A stretch of 64,000 nucleotides of DNA from an uncultured Flavobacteriales bacterium (GTDB taxonomy: Bacteria > Bacteroidota > Bacteroidia > Flavobacteriales_D > Parvicellaceae): the NCBI GenBank assembly GCA_943787535.1, contig CALSMU010000010.1:124001-188000 (forward strand), read 5' to 3'. The position numbers were made by a program, and so were the translations under genes. This document shows, piece by piece, positions 63,113 through 64,000 of the stretch; the first letter of the stretch is position 1, and each line of letters begins with the position of its first letter. Under the pieces are notes generated by a model. The model made no database searches and was not told the DNA's origin. It worked only from the letters and a program-made list of their open reading frames with translations.

Positions 63113-63676
63113 ATGCAATTCAAAGTTGGAGATAAAGTTCGGTTTTTAAATGAAGTAGGAGAAGGTAAAGTCATAGAGATTCTATCAGCTAATAATGTTC
63201 TAGTCGAAAACCAAGATGGATTTGATTATTCATATTCTATTTCTGATTTGGTATCAACGGCGCCAAAAGAAGACTATAAATTGGAAGGAATTGAACATGT
63301 AGAATCTGTAAATGAAAAAGTACAAGCTGAATCAAAATCAAAAAAATTGGATGAGTTTTATAAAAAGTTCAATCATTTAGACAAAATTAGTAAGGAAGAG
63401 CACGAAATTGATTTACATATTGAGGAACTTATTGATTCCCATCGTGGAATGTCTAATTCTCAAATTTTAAGTGTTCAAATGGCTAATTTTAATCGAGAAC
63501 TAAATGTAGCAATTCGACAGGGTTCTAAAAAGTTAATTGCTATCCATGGAGTAGGCGAAGGAGTGCTTCGTGCAGAAATCAGAAAGGAAATTCATTATAA
63601 TTATCCAGAATTTCAGAGCCATGACGCGGATTATAAGAAGTACGGATATGGGGCTACAGAAATACTTTTAAAGTGA
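63113..63676 (+). CDS. Short Smr-domain protein (MutS2-like C-terminus)
   Basis: 187 residues. An N-terminal KOW/SH3-like segment (FKVGDKVRFLNEVGEGKVIEI) is followed by a linker and a C-terminal Smr domain with the DLHIEELID and HGVGEGVLR motifs of Smr endonuclease-like domains. Bacteroidota proteins of this type (DUF2027 plus Smr) are usually about 340 residues; here the central DUF2027 beta domain seems to be missing, with only a lysine-rich linker. Role probably in DNA or RNA processing; uncertain. Confidence 0.85.
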   Translation: MQFKVGDKVRFLNEVGEGKVIEILSANNVLVENQDGFDYSYSISDLVSTAPKEDYKLEGIEHVESVNEKVQAESKSKKLDEFYKKFNHLDKISKEEHEIDLHIEELIDSHRGMSNSQILSVQMANFNRELNVAIRQGSKKLIAIHGVGEGVLRAEIRKEIHYNYPEFQSHDADYKKYGYGATEILLK

Positions 63677-63678
63677 TT

Positions 63679-64000
63679 TTAATTCTCGTTGATTAGCTTT
63701 ACCGAGAGCAACAGTTTTGTTTTGATTATCGCTTGTTCTTCGGTAAAAGCCTTGTCTAAGTTCATATTGGCATATGTATTGAACGATTGATTATGAATAA
63801 ATTGGTCTAAAACTGCATCTGTATTAACGTCTAATTCGATAATGTTACTTCCATCACTTACATTCATCAGTTCTCCAATCTTAACGGCGTTGTGCGGTGC
63901 AGATGTGTTGTTGGGGTCTTGTAAGATAAATTGACTAGCGTCTGTTACGCTACTATCAGTTACATAAATTTCTACATTTTCCAACATACCAAAATCACAA
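63679..64000 (-). CDS. Partial protein at window edge, unknown
   Basis: The frame is open to the right edge (CDFG before the first internal ATG at 63987), so the gene probably starts outside the window. The visible about 107 residues (MLENVEIYVTDSSVTDASQF, TDAVLDQFIHNQSFNTYANM) form no recognised domain; the pattern of Asp/Asn-rich beta segments suggests a secreted or lipoprotein tail. It ends two bases after the convergent Smr gene stop. Confidence 0.6.
   Translation of the reverse strand, partial: CDFGMLENVEIYVTDSSVTDASQFILQDPNNTSAPHNAVKIGELMNVSDGSNIIELDVNTDAVLDQFIHNQSFNTYANMNLDKAFTEEQAIIKTKLLLSVKLINEN

Noticed and set aside
62916-63149. Hydrophobic plus-strand frame of 77 residues
   Set aside because: It runs across the duplicated repeat B and into the Smr gene start, and the composition is that of T-rich non-coding DNA.

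Overview
The window is about 35-40% GC by eye and comes from a chromosome of the phylum Bacteroidota, most likely a gliding or surface-associated marine relative of the Flavobacteriales. Four things point there. Six genes encode large secreted proteins that end in type IX secretion system (T9SS) sorting domains: three of the gliding-associated CHU_C (type B) kind and three of the type A kind. A PorG-like T9SS outer-membrane protein is present. Several genes are preceded by the Bacteroidota promoter pattern (TTG, 18-21 bases, TAnnTTTG). Lineage-typical gene neighbourhoods occur, such as rpmG-DUF4295-ftsY-rimO. I see no rRNA, insertion sequence, prophage or CRISPR array. One tRNA (Glu, anticodon TTC) lies before rpsT.

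Layout. 1-2800: proS, a conserved unknown, tRNA-Glu and rpsT, closed by a strong terminator. 2880-8050: radC, then a surface-polysaccharide segment (wecB-like epimerase, polysaccharide deacetylase), two small minus-strand genes, and a FemAB/GNAT-type acyltransferase gene broken by a frameshift that also lacks a start codon. 8111-12877: upp, a membrane protein, yjjG, an unknown and aconitase. 13010-19072: a SiaB kinase/SiaC phosphoprotein pair, a SirB1-type transglutaminase-like protein, a nucleoside phosphorylase, a DUF4197 lipoprotein, cinA and porG. 19335-22807: a nitronate-monooxygenase-type flavoprotein and two M16 peptidase subunits, one with and one without the zinc motif.

22934-41006 is dominated by secreted adhesin-like proteins: an FN3-type CHU_C protein, an 1816-residue CHU_C protein with 15 tandem repeats translationally coupled to a 753-residue GEVED/PKD protein, and a further CHU_C protein of about 1364 residues. 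The glpK-glpD-esterase operon lies between them. 41075-48783 returns to housekeeping: hemE, an OmpA-family protein, a UMF1-type MFS transporter, lhgO, an unknown and yidC.

49040-54788 is accessory: two tandem CAP-domain secreted proteins, a small cysteine-rich protein, a TIGR02594-type NlpC/P60-like protein, a secreted beta-propeller and a membrane-anchored ZU5-like protein. 54952-59641 is the translation/SRP block rpmB - rpmG - DUF4295 - ftsY - rimO, but rpmB is separated from rpmG by a T9SS-secreted protein gene with its own promoter. 59730-64000 holds three tandem TRL-like lipoproteins, a T9SS-tailed serine hydrolase, a NUDIX hydrolase, a duplicated NUDIX 5' end, a short Smr-domain protein and a partial gene at the edge.

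I found no complete new system that I could defend. The best leads are the orphan SiaB/SiaC switch, a roughly 180-residue module nested inside an adhesin repeat and shared with a neighbouring secreted protein, a recent 684-base duplication inside the giant adhesin, the split ribosomal-protein operon, the NUDIX promoter/N-terminus duplication, and a GC-rich structured leader before glpK.
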